Notes: generated by a model not told the origin, from the sequence alone. Shown: positions 9,097-19,298, counted from the stretch's first letter. The stretch: DNA of 64,000 nucleotides from Microbulbifer sediminum (GCF_021729035.1 NZ_JAJSAP010000009.1:39877-103876); one strand, 5' to 3'. Translations and numbers: made by a program.

Positions 9097-11654
9097 GCGA
9101 AGCAACGGCAGACAACGCACTCCGCAGCGACAGTGAGCAGTCACCAACCTCGGACGGAACTCCGACGCTGCAAGTCCCGGTGGGCGAACTGGTGGCATTC
9201 AGCTGCCGCACGGGCGACCTGGTGGGCGATAGCAGCGGCGGCCCCACCGCCCAGGAGGGCATCCGCGCGCACCAGAAACTGCAGAAGAAGCGTCCGAAAG
9301 GCAGCGAGGCTGAATACCGTTTACAGGTGGGACTGGAGATCGACGGGCACTCAGTGGTGCTGGGCGGCCGCGTGGATATCCTGCACCCGCCGGCAGACCT
9401 GCATACACTGGTGCAACTGGATGAGATCAAGACCACGTACCTGCCCCCGGAACAACTGCCGGAGTCGGTACGCCAGCTGCACTGGGCCCAACTGAAAATC
9501 TACGGCTACTGTTACCTGTTGCAGCAACAGGCCGAAACCGGAGTGCCGGTTACCGGCCAGTCCCGCGTGGCGCTGCAGATGTTGTGGCACAACCTGAAGG
9601 ACCGGAATACTTACCCGGAACTGCAGGAATTTACCTGGCCCGAGCTGGAAGGTTTCTCCCTTACGGCCCTCAGGCACTACCTGCAGTGGCACCGTGACTG
9701 GCAGGCACACCGGGCGCGGGTGCAGGAATCGGCCCGCGCCCTTCCGTTCCCCTTCCCCGGCTATCGCCCGGGCCAGCGCGAGCTGGCGGTCGCCGCCTAC
9801 CGCTGCCTGCGTGACGGCGGCGAGCTGGTGGTGGAGGCACCCACCGGCATCGGCAAAACGATCAGCACCCTGTTCCCGGCCATCAAGGCGGTGGGTGAAC
9901 AGCAGGTGGACCAGCTGGTATACCTCACCGCAAAAAATTCCGGCCGGCAGGTAGTACGGGAAACTGCAGCGCGGCTGCATGAAAAAGGCCTGCAACTCTC
10001 CGTGCTGGAAATCCAGGCGCGGGACAAAACCTGTGCCTGCAGCCTGGGCCTGTGCAGCCGGGATGCCGATGGTATCTGCCCGCGCACCCGTGGCTTTTAC
10101 GACCGCCTGCCAGAGGCCCGAAATGCCCTGCTGGGCCAGCCGCTACTGACACCGGATACCGTCGCCAGAGTGGCAGACCGGCTGCAACTGTGCCCATTTG
10201 AACTGTCGCTGCAAATGCTGCCCTGGGCGGACCTGGTGGTGTGCGACTTCAATTATGTGTTCGACCCGCTGGTGCACATGCACAGCCTGCAGGACCAGTC
10301 CCGGCGCCGCGCTTTATTAGTGGACGAGTCGCACAACCTGATCGACCGGGCGCGATCCATGTACAGCGCGCGCATCACCCGCAGCGACAGCCGCCGCGCG
10401 GCCGCCGCCTGCAAGGGCAGCCACCCGACCCTGCGGCGCGCCATCCAGGGCCTGGTGCGGTCGCTGGACAAGTGGATCGCCGAACGACGGGAAGCCGGCA
10501 CCCATACCGCACAGTCCCGGGACCGGAATCGCAATAGCGAGTTGTGGATAACCCCGCTTGTGGATAACGAGGCTGACAGCGTCGAGCCCTACCCGGCTGC
10601 GGTCAGCCGCGCGGCGCACAAGGTGATGGCGGTGGTTAACCAGCTGTGGGAGCGCGCCCAGGCTCCGCCGGAGGAGATCGGCGAGTGGCTGCGCGCCCTC
10701 CATCGCTTTGTGACCATTGAACAGCTGCTGGGGCAACAGCACCGCTGCCTCACCCGTGCGGAAAACCCGGACGCCCCGTGGCGCGAGCAGGAAGTGAAGC
10801 TGCTGTGCCTGAATGCTGCCGGATACCTGCAGCAGACATACCGGCAGTTCCACGCGGTCCTCACCTTTTCCGCCACGTTGCGGCCCGCCGGCTATATCTA
10901 CGGGCAGCTGGGACTGCAGGCGGAGTCCCCCTACCTCGCACTGCCCTCGCCATTCCGGTCGGAACAACTGGGTGTGTACCTGTGCCCGTATGTGGATACC
11001 CGCTACCAGGCCCGCGAGCGGGCCACCGATGCCCTGGTGGATATGATCGCCCGGGTGTATGCCGGCCGGCCCGGCAACTACCTGGTGTTTTTCCCGTCGT
11101 ACCGTTTTATGCAGCAGGTGGCGGCGCGTTTTGGCGAACAGTTCCCGGAGATAGAGGTCGTCCAGCAGTCACCGGGCGCCGGCGAGCAGGAACGCGCCGC
11201 GTTCCTGGAACATTTCACCGGCGGCCGCCGCAGCCTGGGCTTTGCCATTATGGGCGGAGTGTTCGGTGAGGGGGTGGATTACGTCGGCGAACAGCTGGTG
11301 GGCACCATCGTGGTGGGTGTGGGCCTGCCGCAGGTGAATGCGGAGCAGGAGCTGTTGCGGCGGGCCGCTGAAACCGGTGACGTCGCCGGCAACGGCTTCG
11401 ATATCGCCTACCGCTACCCGGGGCTGACCCGGGTGCTGCAGACCGCCGGGCGGGTGATCCGCACCGAGTCAGACCGGGGTGTGGTGATCCTGGCGGACTA
11501 CCGTTTTGCGGATCCATTTTACCGCAGCCTGTACCCAGGACACTGGCAGCTGCAGACCTGCGACAGTGGCGAATCGCTGTCGCGGAGCCTGCGGGATTTC
11601 TGGCACGCGGCACCCGGCGAGCAGGGCCCGGCCAATCAATTTTCCGGAGTATAA
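9093..11654 (+). CDS. Cas4-like nuclease fused to Fe-S (XPD/DinG-type) DNA helicase
   Basis: An 853-residue protein. Residues about 60-150 look like a RecB/Cas4-type nuclease: Asp95 (GGRVDIL), Glu111 and Lys113 (DEIK), then QLKIYGY. The superfamily 2 helicase follows, with Walker A APTGIGKT (249-256), a cysteine cluster (Cys314, 316, 321, 329 and 367) expected to hold a 4Fe-4S cluster, and DESH (411-414). C-terminal helicase motifs include GVFGEGVDY and AGRVIRTESD. XPD/DinG relatives unwind 5'-3'. The start at 9093 is set by the ATGA overlap with the nuclease gene; an upstream extension in frame is a shadow. It probably works with the FAN1-like nuclease on damaged DNA. Confidence 0.9.
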   Translation: MSEATADNALRSDSEQSPTSDGTPTLQVPVGELVAFSCRTGDLVGDSSGGPTAQEGIRAHQKLQKKRPKGSEAEYRLQVGLEIDGHSVVLGGRVDILHPPADLHTLVQLDEIKTTYLPPEQLPESVRQLHWAQLKIYGYCYLLQQQAETGVPVTGQSRVALQMLWHNLKDRNTYPELQEFTWPELEGFSLTALRHYLQWHRDWQAHRARVQESARALPFPFPGYRPGQRELAVAAYRCLRDGGELVVEAPTGIGKTISTLFPAIKAVGEQQVDQLVYLTAKNSGRQVVRETAARLHEKGLQLSVLEIQARDKTCACSLGLCSRDADGICPRTRGFYDRLPEARNALLGQPLLTPDTVARVADRLQLCPFELSLQMLPWADLVVCDFNYVFDPLVHMHSLQDQSRRRALLVDESHNLIDRARSMYSARITRSDSRRAAAACKGSHPTLRRAIQGLVRSLDKWIAERREAGTHTAQSRDRNRNSELWITPLVDNEADSVEPYPAAVSRAAHKVMAVVNQLWERAQAPPEEIGEWLRALHRFVTIEQLLGQQHRCLTRAENPDAPWREQEVKLLCLNAAGYLQQTYRQFHAVLTFSATLRPAGYIYGQLGLQAESPYLALPSPFRSEQLGVYLCPYVDTRYQARERATDALVDMIARVYAGRPGNYLVFFPSYRFMQQVAARFGEQFPEIEVVQQSPGAGEQERAAFLEHFTGGRRSLGFAIMGGVFGEGVDYVGEQLVGTIVVGVGLPQVNAEQELLRRAAETGDVAGNGFDIAYRYPGLTRVLQTAGRVIRTESDRGVVILADYRFADPFYRSLYPGHWQLQTCDSGESLSRSLRDFWHAAPGEQGPANQFSGV

Positions 11655-11663
11655 GCGCAACCG

Positions 11664-12476
11664 ATGGTACTCAACCGACAGTTCTACCGCCGCAGCCCCA
11701 TTCGCCGGGAACAGGCCACCATCAGTTTTACCGACGTGCGGAAACGCTTCGGTTTCCGCTCCATCAGTATCGGTCGCTGGGTGACGCAGGCGGAGCGGGA
11801 TCGCGCTGCCGGTCTTTTCTATGACGCCCTGGTGGACCTGATGGCGATACTGCAGGGACCGGAACTGCTGGTGTCCCTGCGCGGCACCCTCTCCTTCCAG
11901 TACGGCACCGGTGGCCGCCCGGGGATATCCGCCCACTATGAACCCGCGGCGCGCACGTTCGCGCTGGCCAAGAACGCCGGCCCCGGCGCCATCGCCCACG
12001 AATGGTTCCACGCCCTTGACCACTACCTTACCGACAAGGCATTCAGCGATGCCCCCGGGCGCATGTTCGCCTCGGAAGCCTGGCTCCGCGACGCCACGCC
12101 GGTGGTCCATCCGCTCAACGAGCGCCTGTTTGCCTGCTTCCGCACCATCATGCTCGACGAGGCCGGCGAGCAGCCGAGCGAGATGTTCCGAGCATCGAAA
12201 ACCGTGGACAAGGCCAATGGCTGTGTCTATTACGCCGACCCGGCAGAAATGTGCGCGCGCGCTTTCGAGGCATTTGTGCAGGACGCCCGCATCAGCAACA
12301 ACTTCCTGGTGGCGGGCACCAAGGCTACCGACGAGGCAAAACTCGGGCTGTATCCCACCGGCGAGCACCGGCAGCGAATCAACAGGGCGTTCAGTGAATA
12401 TTTTCGCTATCTGGGCGGGGCGCTGCGGGCGAGTATGAAGCGGGAACAGTCACAATCCAACGCCTCCGATGCCTGA
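11664..12476 (+). CDS. CLCA_X family protein with HExxH metalloprotease motif
   Basis: A 270-residue protein of the CLCA_X family, starting 9 bp after the helicase stop and so the third gene of the operon. The N-terminus (FTDVRKRFGFRSISIGRWV) is the family signature. HEWFH at 112-116, inside AHEWFHALDHYLTDK, is a zinc-protease-type HExxH motif. A second conserved block, DPAEMCARAFEAFVQD, could supply the third ligand; a related combination appears in LPD-type domains of large polyvalent phage proteins. Function is unknown. Its place in an SOS-type repair operon suggests proteolysis or protein handling linked to DNA damage; that is inference. Confidence 0.8.
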   Translation: MVLNRQFYRRSPIRREQATISFTDVRKRFGFRSISIGRWVTQAERDRAAGLFYDALVDLMAILQGPELLVSLRGTLSFQYGTGGRPGISAHYEPAARTFALAKNAGPGAIAHEWFHALDHYLTDKAFSDAPGRMFASEAWLRDATPVVHPLNERLFACFRTIMLDEAGEQPSEMFRASKTVDKANGCVYYADPAEMCARAFEAFVQDARISNNFLVAGTKATDEAKLGLYPTGEHRQRINRAFSEYFRYLGGALRASMKREQSQSNASDA

Positions 12477-12695
12477 GACGATCATGACTGCACGGGAGAA
12501 ATTCAACCGGAATGAGAAGCCAGCCAAAGACTGACTGCTACTTTCCCAGCACTCCAGTAATGGAGCCATCATAATGGTGATACTGGTTTGAGTCCGACAG
12601 GAATCGCTCTAAAGAAGGGAAGACAACCAGTGCGGCCAGGCTAATCGGGCAACTGCCAGCCGCACTGGAAATTTTAGGGACCTGACTCCGGTGCC

Positions 12696-13247
12696 TTACA
12701 GGCCGATACCACTCTTGATTTCCGCATCGGCATTATAAAATTTCACGACGGCAATCGCCTGGTCCATGTATTCTTTTTTAATGTCGATGTTTACAAACAC
12801 TCCATCGTTGGCATGCAGCCCGAGCTGTACGCCCTCATCAGAATTAAGCATGCTCTGGTCGAGAACCCCGGGGCTTACAATGCTGATCTTTTTTATCTTC
12901 CTGAAGTCGAGGCTGAATTTTTCCACCGTGTGGTCATAGTCAATATCGACATCAACAGTGCCCGCTAACGAGCGGGTATTAATACCGGCGACATGCTCCT
13001 CAAAATCGGAATAGACCACCTTTCCGTCTTTGATCTCCAGTACCTGGGGGTTTGACATAAAGGGGCTGCCGTTGGAAGAAAACAGTCCGGACTGCTCATC
13101 AGTTCGGGTAAACAGCCGCACGATCGACTTGTCTGCTTCCGCGGGCGTCAGGCCCGACAATATTGCTTCCTGTTGTTCAGTCATGGCCAGCCGCGCCGCG
13201 CATCCCTGAATAACAAGTGCCGCCAACAGGACTACTATTTTTTTCAT
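12696..13247 (-). CDS. Small lipoprotein of unknown function
   Basis: A 183-residue product with a lipoprotein signal (lipobox IQGC, Cys16) and a strong AGGGGG ribosome-binding site just before the start. The mature part is mostly polar, with a beta-rich central region (VLEIKDGKVVYSDF) resembling small domains that read out stored parameters, but no family is recognised. It converges on the CLCA_X gene across a gap of about 220 bp and is followed on the same side by the rtcB-like gene, also minus strand. Confidence 0.65.
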   Translation of the reverse strand: MKKIVVLLAALVIQGCAARLAMTEQQEAILSGLTPAEADKSIVRLFTRTDEQSGLFSSNGSPFMSNPQVLEIKDGKVVYSDFEEHVAGINTRSLAGTVDVDIDYDHTVEKFSLDFRKIKKISIVSPGVLDQSMLNSDEGVQLGLHANDGVFVNIDIKKEYMDQAIAVVKFYNADAEIKSGIGL

Positions 13248-13384
13248 TAATGCCCCCTAAAGGTAATTATTTTATTCCAGCCAATAAATTAGAACTTAAT
13301 TCTAATATATTGTTGCGCTTAGTTCATCCTGGACTCCCCAATGCGCTGTTCGGCAGCCAGGCATCGCCAAAGGCTGTGCCCGGC

Positions 13385-14818
13385 TCAGCCCTTGATACAA
13401 ACCACCGGCTCGACCCGGGCCACCTTGTGTACCAGCCCCGCCCGCTCGGCGGCGTCGACCACTTCGCGCACATCCTTGTAGGCACCCGGGGCCTCCTCGG
13501 CCACGCCGCGCATGGAAGGGCTGCGGATCACGATGCCGCGCGCCGCCAGTTCATCCACCAGCGAGCGGCCCTTCCACTGCCGGGTAGCCTGGCGACGGCT
13601 CATGGCGCGACCGGCCCCGTGGCAGGCGGAACTGAATGACAGTGCCTCGCCACTGCTGGCGCCGGCCAGGATATGGGATTCGGTGCCCATGGAGCCGCCG
13701 ATCAGCACCGGCTGGCCCACCGCCCTCAGGCTTTCGGGTATGTCCGGGTGGCCGGGGCCGAAGGCGCGGGTGGCGCCCTTGCGATGCACATACAGCTTGC
13801 GCTTGCGCCCCTGCACCGTATGGGTTTCCAGCTTGCAGGTGTTGTGGGAGACATCAAACAACAGCGTCAGGTCCGCCCGCGGCAGCACATCGGCAAATAC
13901 CTCGCGGGTAAGGTGGGTAATGATCTGCCGGTTGGCCAGGGCGCAGTTGATGCCGGCGCGCATGGCACCCAGGTAGGACTGCCCCAGCTCCGACTGGATG
14001 GGGGCACAGGCCAACTCCCGGTCCGGCAGTTCGATGTGGTGGCTGCTGGCAGCCAGCACCATGTATTTCAGGAACTCGGTGCCAATCTGGTGTCCCAGGC
14101 CGCGGGAGCCGCAATGGATAAACACCACGGCGTCATTCTCTTTAAGCCCGAAGGTGTTGGCGATCTTCGCATCGTAAATATCCGCCACCCGCTGCACTTC
14201 CAGGTAATGGTTGCCGGAGCCAAGTGTGCCCATCTCGTCCTGCTGGCGCTTGCGGGCCCGCGCGGAGATCTCATCCGGCTCGGCGCCGCGCATGCAGCCC
14301 TGCTCCTCGATACGCTCCAGGTCGGATGTCGTGCCGTAGCCCTGCTCCACCGCCCAGCGTGCCCCGCCACGCAACATCGCGACCATGCCCCGGTCATTCA
14401 GGTGGATGCGCCCCGTACTGCCGACGCCCGCGGGTATATGCCGGAACAGGGCGTTGGCCAGTTCGGTCTTGCGGCTCTCCACCTCGTCGATGGTCAGGCC
14501 GGTGCGCAGGGCCCGCACGCCGCAGGAAATATCAAAGCCCACGCCACCGGCCGAAACCACCCCGCCCTCATCCGCATCAAAAGCTGCCACGCCACCGATA
14601 GGAAAACCGTAACCCCAGTGGGCGTCGGGCATGGCATAGGCAGCCTCCACAATGCCCGGCAGGGTCGCCACATTGCACAGCTGCTCGAACACCTTGTCGT
14701 CCATCGCCCGCACCAGCTGCTCATCCGCATAAATGATGCCGGGCACGCGCATCTTGCCGAAGGGCTCGATACGCCAGCTGAATTCTGATTGCTGCTTGAG
14801 GGGGTAGTGTGTGGTCAT
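13385..14818 (-). CDS. rtcB: RtcB family RNA ligase (archease-associated type)
   Basis: The 477-residue protein is an RtcB 3'-5' RNA ligase, which joins 2',3'-cyclic phosphate or 3'-phosphate ends to 5'-OH ends using GTP and manganese. GGVGFDISCG places metal ligands at Asp96 and Cys99; HCGSRGLGHQIG and SACHGAGRAMSR carry histidines, the last being the expected GMP-linked one. Length is close to archaeal RtcB and longer than the second copy at 35862-37088. It lies 42 bp downstream of archease on the same strand, so the pair is probably an operon in which archease activates the ligase. Likely substrates are broken tRNAs or rRNA. Confidence 0.93.
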   Translation of the reverse strand: MTTHYPLKQQSEFSWRIEPFGKMRVPGIIYADEQLVRAMDDKVFEQLCNVATLPGIVEAAYAMPDAHWGYGFPIGGVAAFDADEGGVVSAGGVGFDISCGVRALRTGLTIDEVESRKTELANALFRHIPAGVGSTGRIHLNDRGMVAMLRGGARWAVEQGYGTTSDLERIEEQGCMRGAEPDEISARARKRQQDEMGTLGSGNHYLEVQRVADIYDAKIANTFGLKENDAVVFIHCGSRGLGHQIGTEFLKYMVLAASSHHIELPDRELACAPIQSELGQSYLGAMRAGINCALANRQIITHLTREVFADVLPRADLTLLFDVSHNTCKLETHTVQGRKRKLYVHRKGATRAFGPGHPDIPESLRAVGQPVLIGGSMGTESHILAGASSGEALSFSSACHGAGRAMSRRQATRQWKGRSLVDELAARGIVIRSPSMRGVAEEAPGAYKDVREVVDAAERAGLVHKVARVEPVVCIKG

Positions 14819-14860
14819 GGGTCTGTACCTGACTGCCAGGCTGGATTGGGTGCCGGATGC

Positions 14861-15280
14861 TCACACATCGACGACACACTGGGCCTGCCAGCTGCCGTCC
14901 GGTTGCTGGCGCACCTGCAGGGCAGTATAGGTGGCACCCTTGACCTCGACAGCGGGCTGGTGGCGTCCGCGGTCCACGCGCTCACCCCAGGCAGCCCCCG
15001 TTAGTCGGTTGTTATCGATGGCGACCTCAAAGCGGGAAAACAGCATATTGCGACAGGCCATCTCATACACCAGTGCGTTGAGCCAGTCCGCCAGCAACAA
15101 TTCCGTATCGGGGCACTCGCAACGGATCGGCACCCGCTCCGACGGTTTTACGGCGGCGGGATCCACGATAATTGCAGTCATCGCCAGCGCGGCCTGCTCG
15201 AATGCCTGTGCGAGCGTGTCGCCGGAACCGCGGACACCCATATCTGCATCGTGGCTGAAATGCTCCCAGTGTGCTGGCAC
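14861..15280 (-). CDS. Archease (RtcB activator)
   Basis: A 139-residue archease. [12 protein letters not shown] near the N-terminus contains the acidic residues that bind metal, and [25 protein letters not shown] is the family core. Archease promotes the RtcB-GMP step and allows multiple turnovers. The start is read as GTG at 15280 with AGGA about 10 nt upstream; no ATG gives a better N-terminus. It comes first in a two-gene unit with the RtcB at 13385-14818, which fits the known partnership. Confidence 0.9.
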   Translation of the reverse strand: MPAHWEHFSHDADMGVRGSGDTLAQAFEQAALAMTAIIVDPAAVKPSERVPIRCECPDTELLLADWLNALVYEMACRNMLFSRFEVAIDNNRLTGAAWGERVDRGRHQPAVEVKGATYTALQVRQQPDGSWQAQCVVDV

Positions 15281-15432
15281 TTTGCAAGATTCCTGGCTGT
15301 GACTAACGGCAGCATAGCAACGGCAACAGGTGGAAGGCGGGCCAGGCCGGGGAGAGGCGAGGCGGCAGGTTTCTCCCTGCCGGAAAGTCCGGTGCGCCGT
15401 TACCGCTGGGAGAGAGCACTATCGCGCTGCAA

Positions 15433-15903
15433 TTAATCGGCGAGTGCCGTGGCGGTCGATCCCGCGGCGGGAAATGGCTTGCGGAAAGTAAAGGCGCCCT
15501 CGCCCGGGCCCTCCTCCTGCAACAAGGCCAGTTTTTGCGCCGCCTCCTCTATCGACGGCAGATGCCCTTCCGGCACCCACCACAGCACCATATACGGCCC
15601 CGGCATTTTTTCGAACCACTCTTTCTTGCGCCGCAACACTTCGATATGGGCACTGCGGTAAACATAGTCGTGCAGTGATTCCAGCGACTCCCAGACTGAC
15701 AGGTTGGCGATGTAGTCGGCACCGAAGAAATCGATCCCGGTCGCGTCACCCTCTTCCGTCTGCAGGCGCCAGACAAACCCCGGCGAGTCGTCAGCCAACC
15801 CGTTGATTCGATCCAGGTTCGCAACAAAATCGGCCAGCTGCGGGGAATCAATCGGCGCTGAAAGCCGGGCGAGGTTTAACTGGGCAAGGTGATAACGGCT
15901 CAA
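15433..15903 (-). CDS. DUF3291 domain-containing protein
   Basis: The 156-residue product matches DUF3291, a dimeric alpha/beta-barrel-like family related to small monooxygenase folds: YHLAQLNLARL at the start, LSVWESLESLHDYVYRSAHIEVL in the middle and MVLWWVPEGHLPSIEEA at the end. The start is taken as TTG at 15903 because GGGAGG lies 5 nt before it and the family homology begins exactly there; the longer ATG frame adds residues with no family match. No catalytic role is established for the family. Confidence 0.82.
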   Translation of the reverse strand: MSRYHLAQLNLARLSAPIDSPQLADFVANLDRINGLADDSPGFVWRLQTEEGDATGIDFFGADYIANLSVWESLESLHDYVYRSAHIEVLRRKKEWFEKMPGPYMVLWWVPEGHLPSIEEAAQKLALLQEEGPGEGAFTFRKPFPAAGSTATALAD

Positions 15904-16251
15904 AGCTTCCTCCCTGGAAGTGACGTTTGCGTTCCTCGTGGGAAGCATAATTTCCATCGATATTGATACTGCACCGGCGGTGGCCGGCACGGAGCGGAAA
16001 CACCGGGTGCTGACCCGATGCCCCCAAAAGCTGACCCGAAATTATATTTCCAGAATGTCACACAGGCAGCAACAAGTTCCCCGCAAATCCAGGAACAGGA
16101 ATTCGCGGCGCCTCAACCCTGGTCGAAAGATATCGATTAGCCGGTGGCGCCGGTTTGATCTTCCTGAATCCGCGCTGTGATAGCATCGGGAAACTTCTCT
16201 CGGCGAGAACTTCTAATAACTGCGTAAAGTAAGACGGAGCTTGAAACCACC
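15904..16251. other. Intergenic region upstream of M16 protease gene
   Basis: A 348-bp gap between divergent genes. The only signal seen is a candidate sigma-70 promoter at 16155-16183; no ORF or structured RNA was recognised. Confidence 0.5.
16155..16183 (+). promoter_or_regulatory. Candidate sigma-70 promoter
   Basis: TTGATC is separated by 17 bp from TGATAG, about 70 bp before the M16 protease start. Spacing is ideal but both hexamers deviate from consensus. Confidence 0.35.
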
Positions 16252-19194
16252 ATGCATCGCACCAGAATTGCACTGATCCTGACGGCCGCGCTGCTCGCAG
16301 CCTGCGGCAAGGGGCCGGAGGAACCGGCCTCGCAGGCGTCACCGGATGCGGCCGCCGAGGCCGCCAGCGCGCTGCCCGCAGGCGTCACCCTTGTAGAGAC
16401 CTTCGATGGCGAGGGCTCGGAAATCGCCATCCCCTACAGCAAGTACAAGCTGGCCAATGGCCTGACCGTGGTCCTGCATGAGGACGATTCCGACCCGCTG
16501 GTGCACGTGGACGTGACCTACCATGTGGGTTCCAACCGGGAAGACCCGGGCCGCTCCGGCTTCGCCCACTTCTTCGAGCACATGATGTTCCAGGGCTCGG
16601 TCAACGTCGGCGATGAGGAGCATTTCCGCATCATCCAGGAGGCCGGCGGCACCCTGAACGGCAGCACCAACACCGACCGCACGAACTACTACGAGACGGT
16701 ACCGGCCAACCAGCTGGAAACCGTGCTGTGGCTGGAATCCGACCGCATGGGCGTGTTCCTGGACGCGGTGACCGAGGAGAAATTTGAAGTCCAGCGCGAG
16801 ACAGTCAAGAACGAACGCGGCCAGCGGGTGGACAATCGCCCCTACGGCCGGGCGCTGGAGACCATGTACGCCGCCACCTACCCGGATGGCCACCCCTACT
16901 CCTGGCCGGTCATCGGCTGGATGGAAGACCTGGAGCGGGCCGACCTCAACGACCTGAAGCGCTTCTTCCTGCGCTGGTATGGCCCCAACAACGCGGTACT
17001 GACCATCGGCGGAGACATCGACAAGGCGCAGACGCTGAAGTGGGTGAACAAGTACTTCGGCCCCATTCCCGCCGGCCCGGAGGTCGAGGACCTGCCCGAG
17101 CAGCCCGCCACGCTGGAATCCGATCGCTATGTCACCCTCGAGGACAATATCCACCTGCCCGCACTGGCGATGATGATTCCCACCGTGCACCGCGGCCACG
17201 CCGACGAGCCGGCGCTGGATGCGGCGGCGGCGATCCTCGGCCAGGGCCAGGACTCCATGCTCTACCAGCGCCTGGTGCAGACCGGCCGCGCGGTGCAGGC
17301 GAGCGTGTCCCACTCCTGCAAGGAGCTGGCCTGCGAGATGTGGTTTATCGTGATCCAGAATCCCGCCTCCGGCGAGTCCCTGGCGGAGATGGAACAGGCG
17401 GTGCGCGAGACCCTCACCGAGTTCGCCGAGCGCGGCGTGACCGAGGACGACCTGGTCAAGTTCAAGGCCGGCTATGAGTCCGGCCGCGTGTTCGGCCTGC
17501 AGTCCGTGGCCGGCAAGGTATCCACCCTGGCCGAGTTCGAGACCTTCACCGGCAGCCCCAAGGGGATCGATGAGGAGATCCAGGCCTACCGCGCGGTGGA
17601 GACCGGCGATGTCACCCGCGTCTTCGACCAGTACATTGCCGACAAGCCCGCGGTACTGCTGAGCGTGGTCCCCAACGGCAAGACTGATCTGGCAGCGGCA
17701 CCACAAAACCACGAGTGGAAGCGCAGCATTCCAGAGAGCTATGGCGACGACGACGAAGCGCTGGCCCTGCGCCCGGTGAAAGACAGCTTCGACCGCAGCG
17801 TGCAGCCCTCCCCGGGCGTGAACCCACAGGTGGAACTGCCAAGCATCTGGGATACCAGGCTGGAAAACGGCGTGCGCCTGCTGGCGGTGGAGAACACAGA
17901 GACCCCCACCGTGACCGTGCAGGCGGTGTTCGACGTGGGCCAGCGGGATGAGCCCCGCGGCAAGGCGGGCCTCACCTCGATGATGGCTTCCCTGATGGGC
18001 GAGGCCACTACCGAGCGCAGCGCGGCCGAGTTTGCCGAGGCCATGAAGCGCCTGGGCGCCAACATCAGCGTCAATGCCGGCAAGTACGAAACCACCGTTA
18101 CCCTCAGCGTACTGGCCAAGCACCTGGACAAGGCTATGCCGCTGATGATGGAGCGCATCCTCAAGCCGGCCTTCACCGGGGAGGACTTCGCCCGGGTCAA
18201 GCAGCAGACCATCGAGGGGCTGCAGCAGGCCCGCAAGACCCCACAGGGGCTGGCCACCCGTGCCCTGGGGGCGGTGATGCGCGGACCGGAACACCCGCTG
18301 AGCTACCCCACCGGCGGCCTGCCCAGCACCGTTGCCGCAATCACCCAGGAAGATATCAAGGGCTACTACCAGGCCCACTTCCCGACCCACCTGGGCGGGG
18401 TGATGGTAAGCAGCAGCCTGCCGCAAGAGGCCACCCTCAAGGCCATGGACGGGCTGGCGCAGCTCGAGGTGGCACAGGCCACCCGCCCCGCCATCGCATT
18501 CCAGATGCCAGAGGCCGAGGGCCGCACCGTCTATATGGTCAACAAGGAAGGCGCAGCCCAGTCGAGCCTGCGGGCCAGCCAGCACGCCCTGCCCTACGAT
18601 GCACTGGGGGATTACTACCTGGCCTACCTGGGCAACTTCCCGCTGGGTGGCAACTTCAACAGCCGCATCAACCTGAACCTGCGGGAAGACAAGGGCTACA
18701 CCTACGGCGCCCGCACCTACCTGGTGGGAGAGCCGCAGGACGGCCTGTACCTGTTCAGCTCTGAAGTGAAGAAAGAGGCCACCGCCGACGCCCTGAACGA
18801 GGTGCTCAGCGAGCTGGCCACCTACGACAAGGAAGGCATGACCGAGACCGAGTTCAACTACATGCGCTCGGCCATCGGCCAGCAGGAAGCGCTCAACTAC
18901 GAGACCCCGGGCGACAAGCTGGGCCTGCTCAACCGCATCCTGCGTTACGACCTGCCGCTGGACTACCGCTCGCAGCAGAACGCCATCCTGCAGGAAACCG
19001 ACCGCAAGACCCTGAACAAGGTGATCACCGGTGTCCTGGAGCCGGAGAACCTGTCGATTGTGGTGGTGGGTGATTCAGCCAGTATCCGCGAGGATATCGA
19101 GGCGCTGGGCATGCCCATTGTGGAGCTGGACGAGGACGGCTATGTGAAGGAAGCGGATAAACCGGCAGCGAAGCCGGAATCCGCCAGCCTGTAA
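16252..19194 (+). CDS. M16 (insulinase/pitrilysin) family zinc metalloprotease lipoprotein
   Basis: A 980-residue protein with a lipoprotein signal (LLAAC, Cys18), so probably anchored in the outer membrane facing the periplasm. The inverted zinc motif HFFEH is at 106-110 (His106, Glu109, His110), with the downstream glutamate expected in VQRETVKNERGQ. A second, inactive M16 half (about 540-960) includes the substrate-side REDKGYTYGARTYL block. This two-half architecture is usual for bacterial periplasmic M16 enzymes that clear peptides. It is monocistronic, ending in a clear intrinsic terminator. Confidence 0.92.
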   Translation: MHRTRIALILTAALLAACGKGPEEPASQASPDAAAEAASALPAGVTLVETFDGEGSEIAIPYSKYKLANGLTVVLHEDDSDPLVHVDVTYHVGSNREDPGRSGFAHFFEHMMFQGSVNVGDEEHFRIIQEAGGTLNGSTNTDRTNYYETVPANQLETVLWLESDRMGVFLDAVTEEKFEVQRETVKNERGQRVDNRPYGRALETMYAATYPDGHPYSWPVIGWMEDLERADLNDLKRFFLRWYGPNNAVLTIGGDIDKAQTLKWVNKYFGPIPAGPEVEDLPEQPATLESDRYVTLEDNIHLPALAMMIPTVHRGHADEPALDAAAAILGQGQDSMLYQRLVQTGRAVQASVSHSCKELACEMWFIVIQNPASGESLAEMEQAVRETLTEFAERGVTEDDLVKFKAGYESGRVFGLQSVAGKVSTLAEFETFTGSPKGIDEEIQAYRAVETGDVTRVFDQYIADKPAVLLSVVPNGKTDLAAAPQNHEWKRSIPESYGDDDEALALRPVKDSFDRSVQPSPGVNPQVELPSIWDTRLENGVRLLAVENTETPTVTVQAVFDVGQRDEPRGKAGLTSMMASLMGEATTERSAAEFAEAMKRLGANISVNAGKYETTVTLSVLAKHLDKAMPLMMERILKPAFTGEDFARVKQQTIEGLQQARKTPQGLATRALGAVMRGPEHPLSYPTGGLPSTVAAITQEDIKGYYQAHFPTHLGGVMVSSSLPQEATLKAMDGLAQLEVAQATRPAIAFQMPEAEGRTVYMVNKEGAAQSSLRASQHALPYDALGDYYLAYLGNFPLGGNFNSRINLNLREDKGYTYGARTYLVGEPQDGLYLFSSEVKKEATADALNEVLSELATYDKEGMTETEFNYMRSAIGQQEALNYETPGDKLGLLNRILRYDLPLDYRSQQNAILQETDRKTLNKVITGVLEPENLSIVVVGDSASIREDIEALGMPIVELDEDGYVKEADKPAAKPESASL

Positions 19195-19216
19195 ATTCAA
19201 TACCATTCCCAGAATG

Positions 19217-19249
<33 letters not shown>

Positions 19250-19298
19250 CTGTCCTACAAGGCGGCCAAGAGGCCAAAGATGCGAAACAAACCCGCAT

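Noticed and set aside
13673..14788. Plus-strand ORF opposite the archease-linked RtcB
   Set aside because: Antisense shadow; RtcB motifs on the minus strand are clear.
16339..18585. 748-codon ORF antisense to the M16 protease
   Set aside because: A shadow frame of a well-supported gene; its protein is His/Gly/Leu-rich without any motif.
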